A stretch of DNA of 64,000 nucleotides from Planctomyces sp. (GTDB lineage: Bacteria; Planctomycetota; Planctomycetia; Planctomycetales; Planctomycetaceae): NCBI GenBank assembly GCA_019636235.1, contig JAHBXW010000007.1, positions 62,001 to 126,000 on the forward strand, written 5' to 3'. Numbering within the stretch: the first letter of the stretch is position 1; each line of letters opens with the position of its first letter. The position numbers were made by a program, and so were the translations under genes. Below, piece after piece: positions 48,492 through 58,025 of the stretch. Below the pieces are notes generated by a model that saw only the letters and a list, made by a program, of their open reading frames with translations, was not told where the DNA came from and searched no databases.

Positions 48492-49907
48492 ATGTTCCGC
48501 GACCAATCGCCGGGTGAAATCAGGGCTGCATCGCGTGGGGGATCGACGCGTCCGCCGTCCTTTTGGCGAGCGCGGTCGTTGTGGCTCGCGGCGGTCACAG
48601 CCACGCTGTGGCTGACGTCCCCGCTCCCGGCCCAGGAAGGTCCCGCGGACACAGAAGCCTCCGCGGAGGAGCCCGAACGCCGCGCGACGAACATCAGCTG
48701 GAACCCGCTGACCACCCAGGACGAAATCCGCGCCCTGCGTCGCACGGAGCTGACGGAATTCGATCCGGCGACGAAGCAAACCGTGCTGTCGGCGCCGAAC
48801 GAACAGATGCTGGCGAAGTACCTGCAGAACGCCGTCAATTCACTGACGGTCGAGCAGGAAGTCGACAACTTTCCGACGATCATCGAGCGGCGGATTCTGG
48901 CGCCGATCGAGCGCGGGTCGACTTCGGACGCGGCACGGGCCTTCATGCTCGACTTCACGATGAAGGCCGCCGAGCAGCTGCTGCAGGACCAGCCGCCGAT
49001 CGTGCAGTACAACGCCGTGTCGTTGATCTCCCAGTTGAACGCCCGTCCCGCGGACAACTCGCGGCGACCTCCGGTTCCAGCCGCGCCCTATCTGCCGACG
49101 ATCCAGCCGCTGTTGCGCGTGCTGTCCGATCAGAGCCTGCCCGTGCACTGCCGGATCATGGCGTGCCGCGGCCTCAGCCGAATCCTGAGGAACGGAGAAC
49201 CGTCCACTCCGCAGCGGGCCGACATTGGCGCGGCGCTGGCCGCTGCGATGCGGCAGCCGGTGCGCAATCCGCTGGCCGCGCAGTGGCTGCGGCTGCGGAT
49301 CATCGAGGCCCTGGGCCTGACCGGCCGGCTGTACGACATCAACGGGGCTCCGGTGATCGTCGACGCGCTGCTCAACACGGTTGCAGCCAAGGACGAGACG
49401 TGGGTCGTGCGGAGCGCGGCGGCGCGGGCGCTGTCGCAACTGCCGTTCGAGGGGACGACGAACGTCGAGCTGATCAATCACGAAATCGCGAAGCTGGCCC
49501 GCGAGCTGGCGGTGGCCTACAACGCGGACCGGAACAAGCGGGCCTCGCAGTGGCGGTGGTCGTTCGCGACGCTGTATCTGTCTTACATGGCGGAGACGGA
49601 AGCCGATCAGAAAGTCCGCAAGTGGGGTCTGCGGTCGCAGAACCAGGCGCGCGGTCGGGCGCAGGTCGACGCCGCGTACCAGGCGCTGCTGCCGATCTTC
49701 AAGCAGATGATCGAGGGGGCCCGGCCGGAGCCGATTCCGGACGCGCGCATCACGGCGCTGAACGCCTGGCTGGATCAGAATAAGCCGGCGGACCGCAAGG
49801 CGACGCCGCGGAGCGAGGAACTCAAGGAGCTGGCGGCGTCGCCCGAAGGGGCGGTGATGTCCGTGCATCCGGTCGCGGCGGAGACGCAGGAAGTTTCGCG
49901 GCTGTGA
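48492..49907 (+). CDS. Exported helical-repeat (HEAT-like) protein
   Basis: A 471-residue protein with a long basic N-region and hydrophobic segment (SLWLAAVTATLWLTSPLPAQEG, a signal peptide ending about residue 47). The remainder is alpha-helical with HEAT-type units, for example YLPTIQPLLRVLSDQSLPVHCRIMACRGLSRIL, AAQWLRLRIIEALGL, VIVDALLNTVAAKDETWVVRSAAARALSQLPF. No catalytic motif. Probably a scaffold in the periplasm; function unknown. Start at 48492 is the last Met before the signal region; upstream residues look non-coding. Confidence 0.7.
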   Translation: MFRDQSPGEIRAASRGGSTRPPSFWRARSLWLAAVTATLWLTSPLPAQEGPADTEASAEEPERRATNISWNPLTTQDEIRALRRTELTEFDPATKQTVLSAPNEQMLAKYLQNAVNSLTVEQEVDNFPTIIERRILAPIERGSTSDAARAFMLDFTMKAAEQLLQDQPPIVQYNAVSLISQLNARPADNSRRPPVPAAPYLPTIQPLLRVLSDQSLPVHCRIMACRGLSRILRNGEPSTPQRADIGAALAAAMRQPVRNPLAAQWLRLRIIEALGLTGRLYDINGAPVIVDALLNTVAAKDETWVVRSAAARALSQLPFEGTTNVELINHEIAKLARELAVAYNADRNKRASQWRWSFATLYLSYMAETEADQKVRKWGLRSQNQARGRAQVDAAYQALLPIFKQMIEGARPEPIPDARITALNAWLDQNKPADRKATPRSEELKELAASPEGAVMSVHPVAAETQEVSRL

Positions 49908-50030
49908 CGGCGGCGCGGCGCACGGCTGTGGGGAACACAACGGAGGGGCGCGTTTGCCCCGGACGAAATCGCGGGCCGCAGCGGAATTCAACGACCCGCG
50001 AGGCGGGTCGCCGGGAAGCAGCAGGTTCCT

Positions 50031-50399
50031 ATGTCGACGGCCACGGACAACGACTTCCGCATCGAATGGCACGGGGACGTGCTGGTCCTCGTCCCGGCGA
50101 CCAACATCGAATCGCTGAACTGGGACGTCATCGAGCAGACGACGCAGCTCGTGCTGCAACCCATTCGCGAGCAGACTGTGCCCCTGCTGGTGGTGGACCT
50201 GACGCAGGTGGGATATTTCGGATCGGTGTTTCTGGCGTTGCTCTTGCGCTGCCACAAGCTGATCAAGAGCCGCGGCGGCGAACTGGTGATCTGCGGCGCG
50301 AAGGGGCCGGTGCGCGAACTGCTGCGGATCACGGCGCTCGACACGTTGTGGGCCATCTATGACACCCGCGGCGAGGCGCTGGACGCGATCAGCGGTTAG
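50031..50399 (+). CDS. STAS-domain protein (anti-anti-sigma-like)
   Basis: A 122-residue single STAS domain (pattern [67 protein letters not shown]). The Ser in FGS occupies the position phosphorylated in SpoIIAA-type antagonists. Such proteins control sigma factors or phosphatase cascades through partner switching. No kinase (RsbW-type) or phosphatase gene is adjacent, so the partner is unknown. Confidence 0.85.
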   Translation: MSTATDNDFRIEWHGDVLVLVPATNIESLNWDVIEQTTQLVLQPIREQTVPLLVVDLTQVGYFGSVFLALLLRCHKLIKSRGGELVICGAKGPVRELLRITALDTLWAIYDTRGEALDAISG

Positions 50400-50567
50400 G
50401 ACGCGGGCTGCGGCTTGACAGTCGCCGCGGGCCGGCCTGAAATCACTTTCGGTCCGCAGGAGGTCGGACCCGGTTGATCGCGATCCGCCGGCAGAATCTG
50501 TTCGCTTCGCCAGCCGCCCCCGGCGCTGGCGGCCCGCCGCCTGTCACCTCCCGTTCCCGGTTTCGCG

Positions 50568-51515
50568 ATGTACGACCATCTCACGCTCGTCAGCGGCCGG
50601 GCTCACGTCCGCCTCGCACGCGAAATCTCCGAATACCTCGGCGTGCCGCTCGCCAATGTTGAGCTGGCGGACTTTCCCGACGGCGAAACGTCCGTCCGAC
50701 TGAACCACAACGTCCGCGGCAGGGACGTGTTTCTGATCCAGCCCACCGGGCCGCCCGTCAATCAGAACCTGATGGAGCTGCTGATCCTGATCGACACCTG
50801 CAAGCGCGCGAGCGCCGAGCGGATCACCACGGTGATCCCGTATTTCGGTTACGCGCGGCAGGACCGCAAGGACGCGGGACGCGTGCCGATCACCTCCAAG
50901 CTCGTCGCCAACCTGCTTACCGAGGCGGGCACCGACCGGGTCCTGACCATGGACCTGCACGCCGCGCAGATCCAGGGCTTCTTCGACCTTCCCGTGGACC
51001 ACCTGTACGGCGCGCCGATCCTCGACGAATACTTCCGCTCCCTGGCCCTGCCCCTCGAGGACGTCGTCGTCGTCAGCCCCGATGAGGGCAGCATCAAACG
51101 CGCGATGCAGCACGTCGAGCGGCTCGGCGCCCATCTGGCCATCGTCGACAAGCGCCGCGACAGCGCCACCGTCACCCGCCAGGCCAACCTCATCGGCGCC
51201 CCCCTCGAAGGCCGCACGGCCATCGTGTTCGACGACTTGATCAGCACGGGCGGGTCAATCGTCGGCGCCGTCGAAACCTGCCGCCGGTTCGGCGCCCGCG
51301 ACATCTACGTCGGGGCGACGCATGGCGTGTTCTGCGGACCGGCCATCCCGCGGCTGGCGGGCGCCGACATCCGCGAGGTCGTCGTCACGAATTCCCTGCC
51401 CATGGAGCAGGCGCAGGGGCTGCCCCGGCTCCGCACGGTCAGCATCGCGCCGATGCTGGGCGAGGCGATCCGCAGGATTCACCGCAACGAGTCTGTCAGC
51501 GTGTTGTTCGATTGA
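50568..51515 (+). CDS. prs: Ribose-phosphate pyrophosphokinase
   Basis: A 315-residue PRPP synthetase, making PRPP from ribose 5-phosphate and ATP for nucleotide, His and Trp synthesis. Motifs: FPDGETSVRLNHNVRGRDVFLIQ, PYFGYARQDRKDAGRVPITSKLVANLL (ATP loop), VLTMDLHAAQIQGFF, VVSPDEGSIKRA and the PRPP loop IVFDDLISTGGSI. Length is normal. Its stop overlaps the TTG start of the tsaC gene, so the two are coupled. Confidence 0.96.
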   Translation: MYDHLTLVSGRAHVRLAREISEYLGVPLANVELADFPDGETSVRLNHNVRGRDVFLIQPTGPPVNQNLMELLILIDTCKRASAERITTVIPYFGYARQDRKDAGRVPITSKLVANLLTEAGTDRVLTMDLHAAQIQGFFDLPVDHLYGAPILDEYFRSLALPLEDVVVVSPDEGSIKRAMQHVERLGAHLAIVDKRRDSATVTRQANLIGAPLEGRTAIVFDDLISTGGSIVGAVETCRRFGARDIYVGATHGVFCGPAIPRLAGADIREVVVTNSLPMEQAQGLPRLRTVSIAPMLGEAIRRIHRNESVSVLFD

Positions 51516-52492
51516 GCCCCGCCTCTGAAATCACGCAGGACCTCGACCTGGCCGCGGCCACACTCCGCCGCGGCGGCCTGGTCGCCTTTCCAACCGAGAC
51601 TGTTTACGGGCTGGGCGCCGACGCGCTGAACGCGCAGGCCGTGGCGCGGATCTTCGAGGCCAAAGGGCGCCCGCATTTCGATCCGCTGATCGTGCACATC
51701 GCGGACGAGCAGGGGCTGGCGCGGATCGCCGCGGATTGTCCTGATGTGGCCCGGCGGCTGATCGGCCGGTTCTGGCCCGGACCGCTGACGCTGGTGCTGC
51801 GCAAACGTCCCGAGGTTCCGGACCTGGTCACGGCCGGCCTTGATACTGTGGGTGTGCGGCTTCCGGATCATCCGCTGGCCCGGGAGTTGATCGCGCGCTG
51901 CGGCCGGCCGCTGGCGGCGCCGAGCGCCAATCGGTTCGGCTGCATCAGCCCCACTCGGGCCGAACATGTCGCCGAGCAGTTGGAGGACCGGATCGACCTG
52001 ATTCTGGATGGCGGACCCTGCCGGGTCGGCGTCGAATCGACGGTGCTCGACGTCACCGGATCACGCGCGCGGCTGCTGCGCCCCGGCGGAGTCCCGCAGG
52101 AGGACCTGGAGGCGGAGATCGGTCCGCTCGAGGTGGAGACGCGCATCGCGGCGGGGACGGGCGCGCCGGCGCCGGGAATGCTCGAACGGCACTATGCCCC
52201 GACCACACGGATCGTGCGGTGGACGCCATCGCTGCGAATCCCGGCCGGCCAGCGGGCGGGCGTTCTGGCGTTCCGCGAGCCGCCGGCGGGCATCGATTTT
52301 CAGGCCCGGGCGATCCTGTCGCCGCGTGGGGATCTGGCGGAAGCGGCGGCCGGACTGTTCGCCGCGATGCGCGCGCTCGACGCCGCGGGGCTGGATGTGA
52401 TCGTCGGCTGCGACTTCCCGGACGAGGGGCTGGGGCGGGCGATCAACGATCGGCTCCGTCGCGCCTCCGCGCCGGAACTGCCGACCGCGTAA
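51512..52492 (+). CDS. tsaC: L-threonylcarbamoyladenylate synthase (Sua5-type)
   Basis: A 326-residue protein of the two-domain Sua5 type: YrdC domain (LRRGGLVAFPTETVYGLGADA, KGRPHFDPLIVHI, FWPGPLTLVL, VGVRLPDHPLARELI, PLAAPSANRFG, ILDGGPCRVGVESTVLDV) followed by the Sua5 C-terminal domain (about 215-326; PGMLERHYAPTT). It makes the threonylcarbamoyl-AMP used for t6A37 on ANN-decoding tRNAs. A TTG at 51512 overlapping the prs stop is the only start near the domain boundary. Confidence 0.93.
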   Translation: MSPASEITQDLDLAAATLRRGGLVAFPTETVYGLGADALNAQAVARIFEAKGRPHFDPLIVHIADEQGLARIAADCPDVARRLIGRFWPGPLTLVLRKRPEVPDLVTAGLDTVGVRLPDHPLARELIARCGRPLAAPSANRFGCISPTRAEHVAEQLEDRIDLILDGGPCRVGVESTVLDVTGSRARLLRPGGVPQEDLEAEIGPLEVETRIAAGTGAPAPGMLERHYAPTTRIVRWTPSLRIPAGQRAGVLAFREPPAGIDFQARAILSPRGDLAEAAAGLFAAMRALDAAGLDVIVGCDFPDEGLGRAINDRLRRASAPELPTA

Positions 52493-52681
52493 CGTGAGGA
52501 CGCCGTCGTTGTGAGGCGAATCGCAGGCGGGAACCGGGCCGGGGACGGGCGATTGGTCTGAACTGGGCCGCGCCCTGTGCGTATACTGTCGAAAGCGACG
52601 CGCCGCGCGCCCTCCGGCGGTGCCGTTCGAAATCCCGCACGGATGAGGTTCCTGATGCAGCACGCCCTGGAAGGAAACACG

Positions 52682-53734
52682 ATGCCGCCCATGGGCCGGC
52701 GGGCCTGTCTCGGCCGGCTGATGGGGGCCGGCGTGCTGGCTGTGACGGGTCGGCATTCGTGGGGGGCCAATGTGACGAAGGACCCCAAGGTCCAGGCCGC
52801 GACGGACCGGGCGCTGCAGTACCTGTCCCGCGAACGCAAGCGGCAGGGCTACTGGGAAGCCAATCAGGGAACCTACCGTGCCGCCATGACGGCCCTGGCC
52901 GGCACCGCGCTCCTCTGCGAAGGCTCGACGACGACCCGCGGCAAATACGCCGAGGACATCAGCCTGGCCGTCGACTTCCTGCTCGACGCCTGCCAGCCCA
53001 GCGGTCTGATCGGCTACCCCGACGACTACCACTACACCTACGGCCACGGCTTCTCGATGCTGTTTCTGTCCCAGGTGTTCGGGGAAGAGGAGGACCTCGA
53101 CCGCCGTCGACGCCTGCAGGACAAGCTCGAGAAAGCGGTGCGGTTCAGCGCCGAGGCGCAGACCAGCCGCGGCGGCTGGGGCTATGTCTCGGCGAAAGAG
53201 CAGCAGGACTTCGATGAGGGCTCGACGTGCATCACGCAGGTGCAGGGGCTCCGCGCCTGCCGCAACGCCGGCATCGTCGTGCCCCGCGAGATCATCGACC
53301 GGGCCAAGAAATACATTCAGGACTGCACCACGCCCGAGGGGGGCGTGCAGTACAGCATCCGCGGCGGCGGACCGCGCCCGCCCATCACGGCCGCGGCGCT
53401 GGCGGCGCTGTTCAACGCCGGCGAATACCAGGGGGACCACGTCGACCGGCTGATGTCCTACTGCCGGACGAACGTCTGGCCCGGCGCGGGGGGCATCGCC
53501 CAGGCCCAGCACTTCGGCCATTGGCACTACACGCATTACTACTACTCGCAGGTCATGTACCGCCTCGAGAAGGACTGGGAGAAGTACTTCAAGGAAATCT
53601 CCGCTGAGCTGATGCGGACCCAGTCCACCGCCGGCGGCTGGCAGGACAGTACGATCGGCCCGGTGTACGTGTCGGCGATCAACACGACGATCCTGCAGCT
53701 CGCCAAAGGCTGTCTGCCGATCTACCAGCGGTGA
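52682..53734 (+). CDS. Exported squalene-cyclase-fold (prenyltransferase/squalene oxidase repeat) protein
   Basis: A 350-residue alpha-barrel protein with repeats of the squalene oxidase/terpene cyclase type: QGYWEANQGTYRAAMTALAGTALL, GGWGYVSAKEQQDFDEGSTCITQVQGL, GGVQYSIRGGGPRPPITAAALAALF, GGWQDSTIGPVYVSAINTTILQLA. The N-terminus MGRRACLGRLMGAGVLAVTG is twin-arginine-like. It lacks the DxDD-type catalytic motif of hopene cyclases and is about half their length, so it is probably not a cyclase; function unknown. Start at 52682 has GGAAGGA 7 nt upstream. Confidence 0.8.
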   Translation: MPPMGRRACLGRLMGAGVLAVTGRHSWGANVTKDPKVQAATDRALQYLSRERKRQGYWEANQGTYRAAMTALAGTALLCEGSTTTRGKYAEDISLAVDFLLDACQPSGLIGYPDDYHYTYGHGFSMLFLSQVFGEEEDLDRRRRLQDKLEKAVRFSAEAQTSRGGWGYVSAKEQQDFDEGSTCITQVQGLRACRNAGIVVPREIIDRAKKYIQDCTTPEGGVQYSIRGGGPRPPITAAALAALFNAGEYQGDHVDRLMSYCRTNVWPGAGGIAQAQHFGHWHYTHYYYSQVMYRLEKDWEKYFKEISAELMRTQSTAGGWQDSTIGPVYVSAINTTILQLAKGCLPIYQR

Positions 53735-53964
53735 ATCGCCTTCGTCCGGCGGTCGCCGACTTCTGTCCGGCGACGCATCAACGGCGCTGCATGCGAGGGG
53801 AAGGGCCACGCCCCGCGGCGACGACTCCGCTCGCACTCGCGGGTAAACTTTCCGCGTGAGGATTTTTTCTGATCCGCGCACGCCCGGCCGGCGTTGCTGT
53901 TCGACGTGGGCTCGCCATTTCGGGCCGCCTCCCTTCCCAGTGGAACTCCTCTCACGGTGCTGTC

Positions 53965-54873
53965 ATGCGAAAAGTCGTACTGGCGTTCGCCATCGGACTG
54001 GCGTGGGTCTCGCAGTCGTTTGGCCAGGCGGAACTGGCGTTCAAGGCGCCTCAGCCGGGGACGGAATCCCGAACTCAGGTGGAGACGGAAATCAAGCAGA
54101 CGCTGACGCTGGCCGGCATGCCGATCGAAACGCATGTGACGCAGTTCATCGTCCAGAAGGAGTCGATCCGTGAAGCGGGCGGCGCGCTGGAATCCGTCCG
54201 CTCCTTCGACACGATGTCCATGAACCTGTCGCTGCCGGGCGGGTTGAACTACAGCTTCGATTCCGGCAACCCCGACGCTCCCGTCGCAGTCCCCATGTTG
54301 CAGTCGCTCAGCGACCTGCTGAAGCAGCTTGTGAAGTCGGAGATGACGACCGTGCTCACGCCCGACGGGCACGCGAAAGAGGTCCACTGGCCGGATGGGG
54401 CGTTCGCGAACATTCCGGACGCGTTCAAGAGCGAAATCGATCCGGAGATGCAGAAGAAGGCCTGGAACCAGATAGTCGACCAGCTTCCAGGCAAGCTCGT
54501 CAATCCTGGCGATTCATGGACGCGGATGGAGGAGATCAACCTCGGCGCCGGGCAGATGATGTACTTTGAGCAGAAATACACCTATCAGGGGCCCGCCACC
54601 GAGAACGGCAAGCCCATGCACAAGATCAGCGTTGAGACGGAGTCCGTCAGGCTCACGATGGAGCCCAATGCCACCCAGCCGCTTTCGCTGAAAAAATCCG
54701 ATCTGAAGATCAAGGAGTCCAAGGGGACGCTGACGTACGATCCGGCGATCGGCGCGCTTCGCGCAACCGACACGATGGTGCAGATCGTCGGCGCGTTGAC
54801 CCTGGAGCTGAACGGGATGGAGCTGCCGTCCGAACTGGATCTGACGATGGCGTTCAAGACGACTCTGCAGTGA
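53965..54873 (+). CDS. Exported protein, DUF6263-like
   Basis: A 302-residue protein with a clean signal peptide (MRKVVLAFAIGLAWVSQSFGQ). The mature part is beta-rich: RTQVETEIKQTLTLAGMPIETHVTQFIVQKE, GDSWTRMEEINLGAGQMMYFEQKYTYQGPATENGKPMHKISVETES, LTYDPAIGALRATDTMVQIVGALTLELNGMELPSELDLTMAFKTTL. This pattern resembles DUF6263, a family of exported proteins of unknown role. It is isolated between gene-free flanks. Confidence 0.7.
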   Translation: MRKVVLAFAIGLAWVSQSFGQAELAFKAPQPGTESRTQVETEIKQTLTLAGMPIETHVTQFIVQKESIREAGGALESVRSFDTMSMNLSLPGGLNYSFDSGNPDAPVAVPMLQSLSDLLKQLVKSEMTTVLTPDGHAKEVHWPDGAFANIPDAFKSEIDPEMQKKAWNQIVDQLPGKLVNPGDSWTRMEEINLGAGQMMYFEQKYTYQGPATENGKPMHKISVETESVRLTMEPNATQPLSLKKSDLKIKESKGTLTYDPAIGALRATDTMVQIVGALTLELNGMELPSELDLTMAFKTTLQ

Positions 54874-55046
54874 GTCGCTGACGTCCAAACGATGCGAATC
54901 GGCGCGGCCGTTCCGGAGCGATGTCTCTGGCGCGGCCGGCCTCGCGCGCGGCGCTGGTATTTGACCCCCCCGCCTGAGGGTCGTACGATCGCGGTTCTTC
55001 GGCCAGAACTCGCCGCATCCGACCTGATCCTTCGAGGGGGAGTCCG

Positions 55047-56531
55047 ATGACCTACAACCGCAGGCGCTTCCTGCAGCACGCCGCGTTTTCCGCCGCCGCG
55101 GCGTCTTCGTTGTCCCGGACCGAATGGGTGGTCGCGGAAGAGGAACCTCAGAGCAAGAGTCCCAACGAGAAGATCGGAGTGGCCTGCATCGGCATCGGCG
55201 GCCGCGGCGGCGACCACATCAGCAACTTCATCGGCCGCGACGACGTCGAGCTGCTGTACATCTGCGACGCCGATGAAAAGATCGGCCGCAACCGGCAGCG
55301 GGAAATCGAAGGCCGCACCGGCAAGCAGCCGCAGTTCGTGAAGGACATGCGGGCCGTCTTCGACGATCCCGCCGTGCACGCGATCTCGACCGCCACGCCG
55401 AACCACTGGCATTCGCTGGCATCGATCTGGGCCATGCAGGCCGGCAAGGACGTGTACGTCGAGAAGCCCGTGTCCCACAACGTGTGGGAGGGCCGGCAGT
55501 GCGTCAACGCCGCCCGCTCGCTGGGACGCATCTGCCAGTGCGGCACGCAGAGCCGTTCCAGCCAGAGCCTGCACGAAGCGGCGGGCTGGGTGCAGGAAGG
55601 CCATCTTGGCGCGATCCAGTACGCCATTGGCACCTGCTACAAGCCGCGTCCCGGCATCGGCCGGCTCAACGAGCCGCTGAAGATCCCGGACGAGATCGAC
55701 TACGACCTGTGGTGCGGCCCGGCCGCCATGGTCCCGCTGTATCGGCCCAAGCTGCACTACGACTGGCACTGGGACTTCAACACCGGCAACGGCGATCTCG
55801 GGAATCAGGGCATCCACCAGATGGACATCGCCCGCTGGTTCCTGGGCGAAGCGGCCCTGTCGCCGCGGGTCGTCAGTTTCGGCGGCCGCCTGGGCTACGA
55901 AGACGCGGGCGATACGCCCAACACTCAGATCGTCATGCACGCCTATGACAAGGCCCCGCTGATCTTCGAGGTCCGCGGACTGCCGAAGGCGAAGGAGTTC
56001 CAGCAGCGCGGCTGGGGCGACAACATGGATGCGTTCCGCGGATCGCAGGTGGGCGTCATCGTCCAGTGCGAGCAGGGTTACGTCGTCATTCCCAGCTATT
56101 CGGCCGCGATCGCCTACTCGAACGACGGCGAGCAGATCAAACGCTGGTCCGGCGGCGGCGATCACTACGCCAATTTCCTGAAGGCCTGCCGCAGCCGGAA
56201 CCATGCGGACCTGAACGCGGACATCCTCGACGGCCATCTGTCGAGCGCCCTCTGCCACACCGGCAACATCTCCTACCAGATGGGGCAGAAGGCCACGGCC
56301 CGGGAGATCAGCGACACGCTGTCCGCCATGCCGCTGCTGGCCGAGTCGTTCGACCGGATGGTCGCCCATCTCCGCGCGAACGACGTGCCGGTCGATGAGC
56401 CGGTCCTGACGCAGGGGGCCGCTCTGTCGATGGACCCCGCCAGCGAGACGTTCCCCGGCAACGCCGAGGCCAGCTCGCGGACCACGCGGCAGTACCGGGC
56501 GCCCTTTATCGTCCCGACCATCGAAGTCTGA
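55047..56531 (+). CDS. Tat-exported Gfo/Idh/MocA-family oxidoreductase
   Basis: A 494-residue NAD(P)-dependent oxidoreductase. The N-terminus YNRRRFLQHAAFSAAAASSLSR is a Tat signal. The Rossmann part has VACIGIGGRGGDHISNFIGRD and ISTATPNHWHSLASIWAMQAGKDVYVEKPVSHNVWEG (catalytic-type EKP Lys); the C-terminal domain has GNQGIHQMDIARWFLGEA (His). This Tat-exported type is greatly expanded in planctomycetes and thought to process sugars with a tightly bound cofactor. Substrate unknown. Confidence 0.92.
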   Translation: MTYNRRRFLQHAAFSAAAASSLSRTEWVVAEEEPQSKSPNEKIGVACIGIGGRGGDHISNFIGRDDVELLYICDADEKIGRNRQREIEGRTGKQPQFVKDMRAVFDDPAVHAISTATPNHWHSLASIWAMQAGKDVYVEKPVSHNVWEGRQCVNAARSLGRICQCGTQSRSSQSLHEAAGWVQEGHLGAIQYAIGTCYKPRPGIGRLNEPLKIPDEIDYDLWCGPAAMVPLYRPKLHYDWHWDFNTGNGDLGNQGIHQMDIARWFLGEAALSPRVVSFGGRLGYEDAGDTPNTQIVMHAYDKAPLIFEVRGLPKAKEFQQRGWGDNMDAFRGSQVGVIVQCEQGYVVIPSYSAAIAYSNDGEQIKRWSGGGDHYANFLKACRSRNHADLNADILDGHLSSALCHTGNISYQMGQKATAREISDTLSAMPLLAESFDRMVAHLRANDVPVDEPVLTQGAALSMDPASETFPGNAEASSRTTRQYRAPFIVPTIEV

Positions 56532-56659
56532 ACCGACCGCCGCGCCGGGCGCGGCTTGGAGTGCCCGCCACTGGCGACTACGATTCCGTGAAAGGCCGCA
56601 GCCCCCGCGCGGCGCGATTCCCCTCGCGCCGCGTTTTTTTTGAACTGGAGAGACGGACT

Positions 56660-57955
56660 ATGCCTGTGACGCGTCTGACCCGCTTGCTGCCGCTGGTGGC
56701 CTGCTTCGCCGCCGCCTCCGCCCGCGGCGCCGCGCCCGAACACAACTGGCCGACGTTCCGCGGACCGCACCGCACGGCGGTCTCCACCGAAACCGGCCTG
56801 CTGACCGCCTGGCCCGAAGAGGGTCCGAAACTCCTCCGCTCGATCCCCGGCTCCGGCCGCGGGTATTCGAGTCTGGCCGTCGTCGACGGCCGCATCTACA
56901 CGCTGGGCGACGGGCTGTCGATCGCCCCCGATCGCGATGAATACCTCGTCTGCTTCGACCAGGAGACGGGCCAGCCGCTGTGGATGACGAAGACCGGCCC
57001 GGCCTGGAACGAAGGCAACCCCGGCTGGCAGAGTTCCCGCAGCACGCCGACCGTCGCCGAGGACAACGTCTACGTCATCACGCCCCAGGGCGTGCTGCAC
57101 TGCTGCGCCGTCGCGGACGGCAAGGAGCAGTGGAAGAAAGACCTCCAGCGCGAGTTTCGGGGGACCAAGGCCGACGGCTGGGGCTACAGCGAATCGCCGT
57201 TGGTCGACGGCGACCGGGTGATCGTGACGCCCGGCGCGCCGACGAACACAATGGTCGCGCTGAATCGGGGCACTGGGGAGGTCGTCTGGACGGCGTCCCG
57301 CGAAGGAGACCGCGGCGCGGGACATTCCTCGATCGTCATCTCGGAAGTCGGCGGCGTCCGGGTGTATGTGCAGACGACCGGCAGCGGAGCGCTCGGCGTT
57401 CGTGCCGACGACGGCGAGCTGATGTGGAGCTACGAGATCGACTCGACGACGGCCGTCATTCCCACGCCCATCGTTCGGGACGACCTCGTGTTCTTCACCG
57501 CCGGCTATGGCCGCGGCGGAGCGCTCCTGCGGCAGATCGCCTCGGGCGGCAGCGTGACGATCGACGAGATCTACGGGCTGCAGCAGCGGCTCGCCAACAA
57601 GCACGGCGGCGTGGTCCTCGTCGGCGATCACCTGTATGGCGACTCGGACGACAAAGGCCGTCCGTTCTGCGCCGACCTGCTGACGGGCGAGATCGCCTGG
57701 AACGAGCGGGGTCCGGGGTCCGGTTCGGCGGCCATCGCAGCGGCCGACGGGCATCTGTACATTCGCTGGGCTGACGGCCTCGTCGCGCTCGTCAAAGCCA
57801 ATCCGCAGGCCTACGAGGTCGTCTCGACGTTCACGCCCCCCGGCAGCGGCGACCGTCCGAGCTGGGCGCATCCGGTGATCAGCAACGGACGGCTGTTCCT
57901 CCGCGAGCACAACGCGATCCTGATCTACGACATCTCGGCAGACGCGGCCCGCTGA
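56660..57955 (+). CDS. Exported PQQ-type beta-propeller protein
   Basis: A 431-residue protein: signal peptide (LLPLVACFAAASARGA), then an eight-bladed-type propeller of PQQ-like repeats (WPTFRGPHRTAVSTETGLLTAWPEEGPKLLRSI, GRIYTLG, ETGQPLWM, DNVYVITPQGVLHCCAVADGKEQWKKDL, GTGEVVWT, GELMWSYEIDSTTAVIPTPIV, LTGEIAWNERG). No PQQ ligands or cytochrome domain are recognisable, so it is more likely a structural or sugar-associated propeller than an active dehydrogenase. GGAG precedes the ATG at 56660. It follows the Gfo/Idh/MocA gene by 128 bp. Confidence 0.85.
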   Translation: MPVTRLTRLLPLVACFAAASARGAAPEHNWPTFRGPHRTAVSTETGLLTAWPEEGPKLLRSIPGSGRGYSSLAVVDGRIYTLGDGLSIAPDRDEYLVCFDQETGQPLWMTKTGPAWNEGNPGWQSSRSTPTVAEDNVYVITPQGVLHCCAVADGKEQWKKDLQREFRGTKADGWGYSESPLVDGDRVIVTPGAPTNTMVALNRGTGEVVWTASREGDRGAGHSSIVISEVGGVRVYVQTTGSGALGVRADDGELMWSYEIDSTTAVIPTPIVRDDLVFFTAGYGRGGALLRQIASGGSVTIDEIYGLQQRLANKHGGVVLVGDHLYGDSDDKGRPFCADLLTGEIAWNERGPGSGSAAIAAADGHLYIRWADGLVALVKANPQAYEVVSTFTPPGSGDRPSWAHPVISNGRLFLREHNAILIYDISADAAR

Positions 57956-57990
57956 CCGCCCCCGGCGGAACGTCCGATCCGATTCGCGAA

Positions 57991-58025
57991 CGCCTCGAAG
58001 CGATCCTCACGATCACTTCGAGGCG
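57991..58025 (+). terminator. Rho-independent terminator
   Basis: CGCCTCGAAG (57991-58000) pairs perfectly with CTTCGAGGCG (58016-58025) and is followed by TTTGT on the plus strand, 35 bp after the propeller gene. The convergent coiled-coil gene ends inside the hairpin (stop at 58013), so the stem may also serve that gene. Confidence 0.75.

Noticed and set aside
52682-53734. Squalene-hopene cyclase or other terpene cyclase
   Set aside because: It has the fold repeats but half the length and no DxDD-type catalytic motif, and it carries an export signal.
56660-57955. PQQ-dependent alcohol/glucose dehydrogenase
   Set aside because: Propeller repeats only; no recognisable PQQ or calcium ligands and no cytochrome domain.
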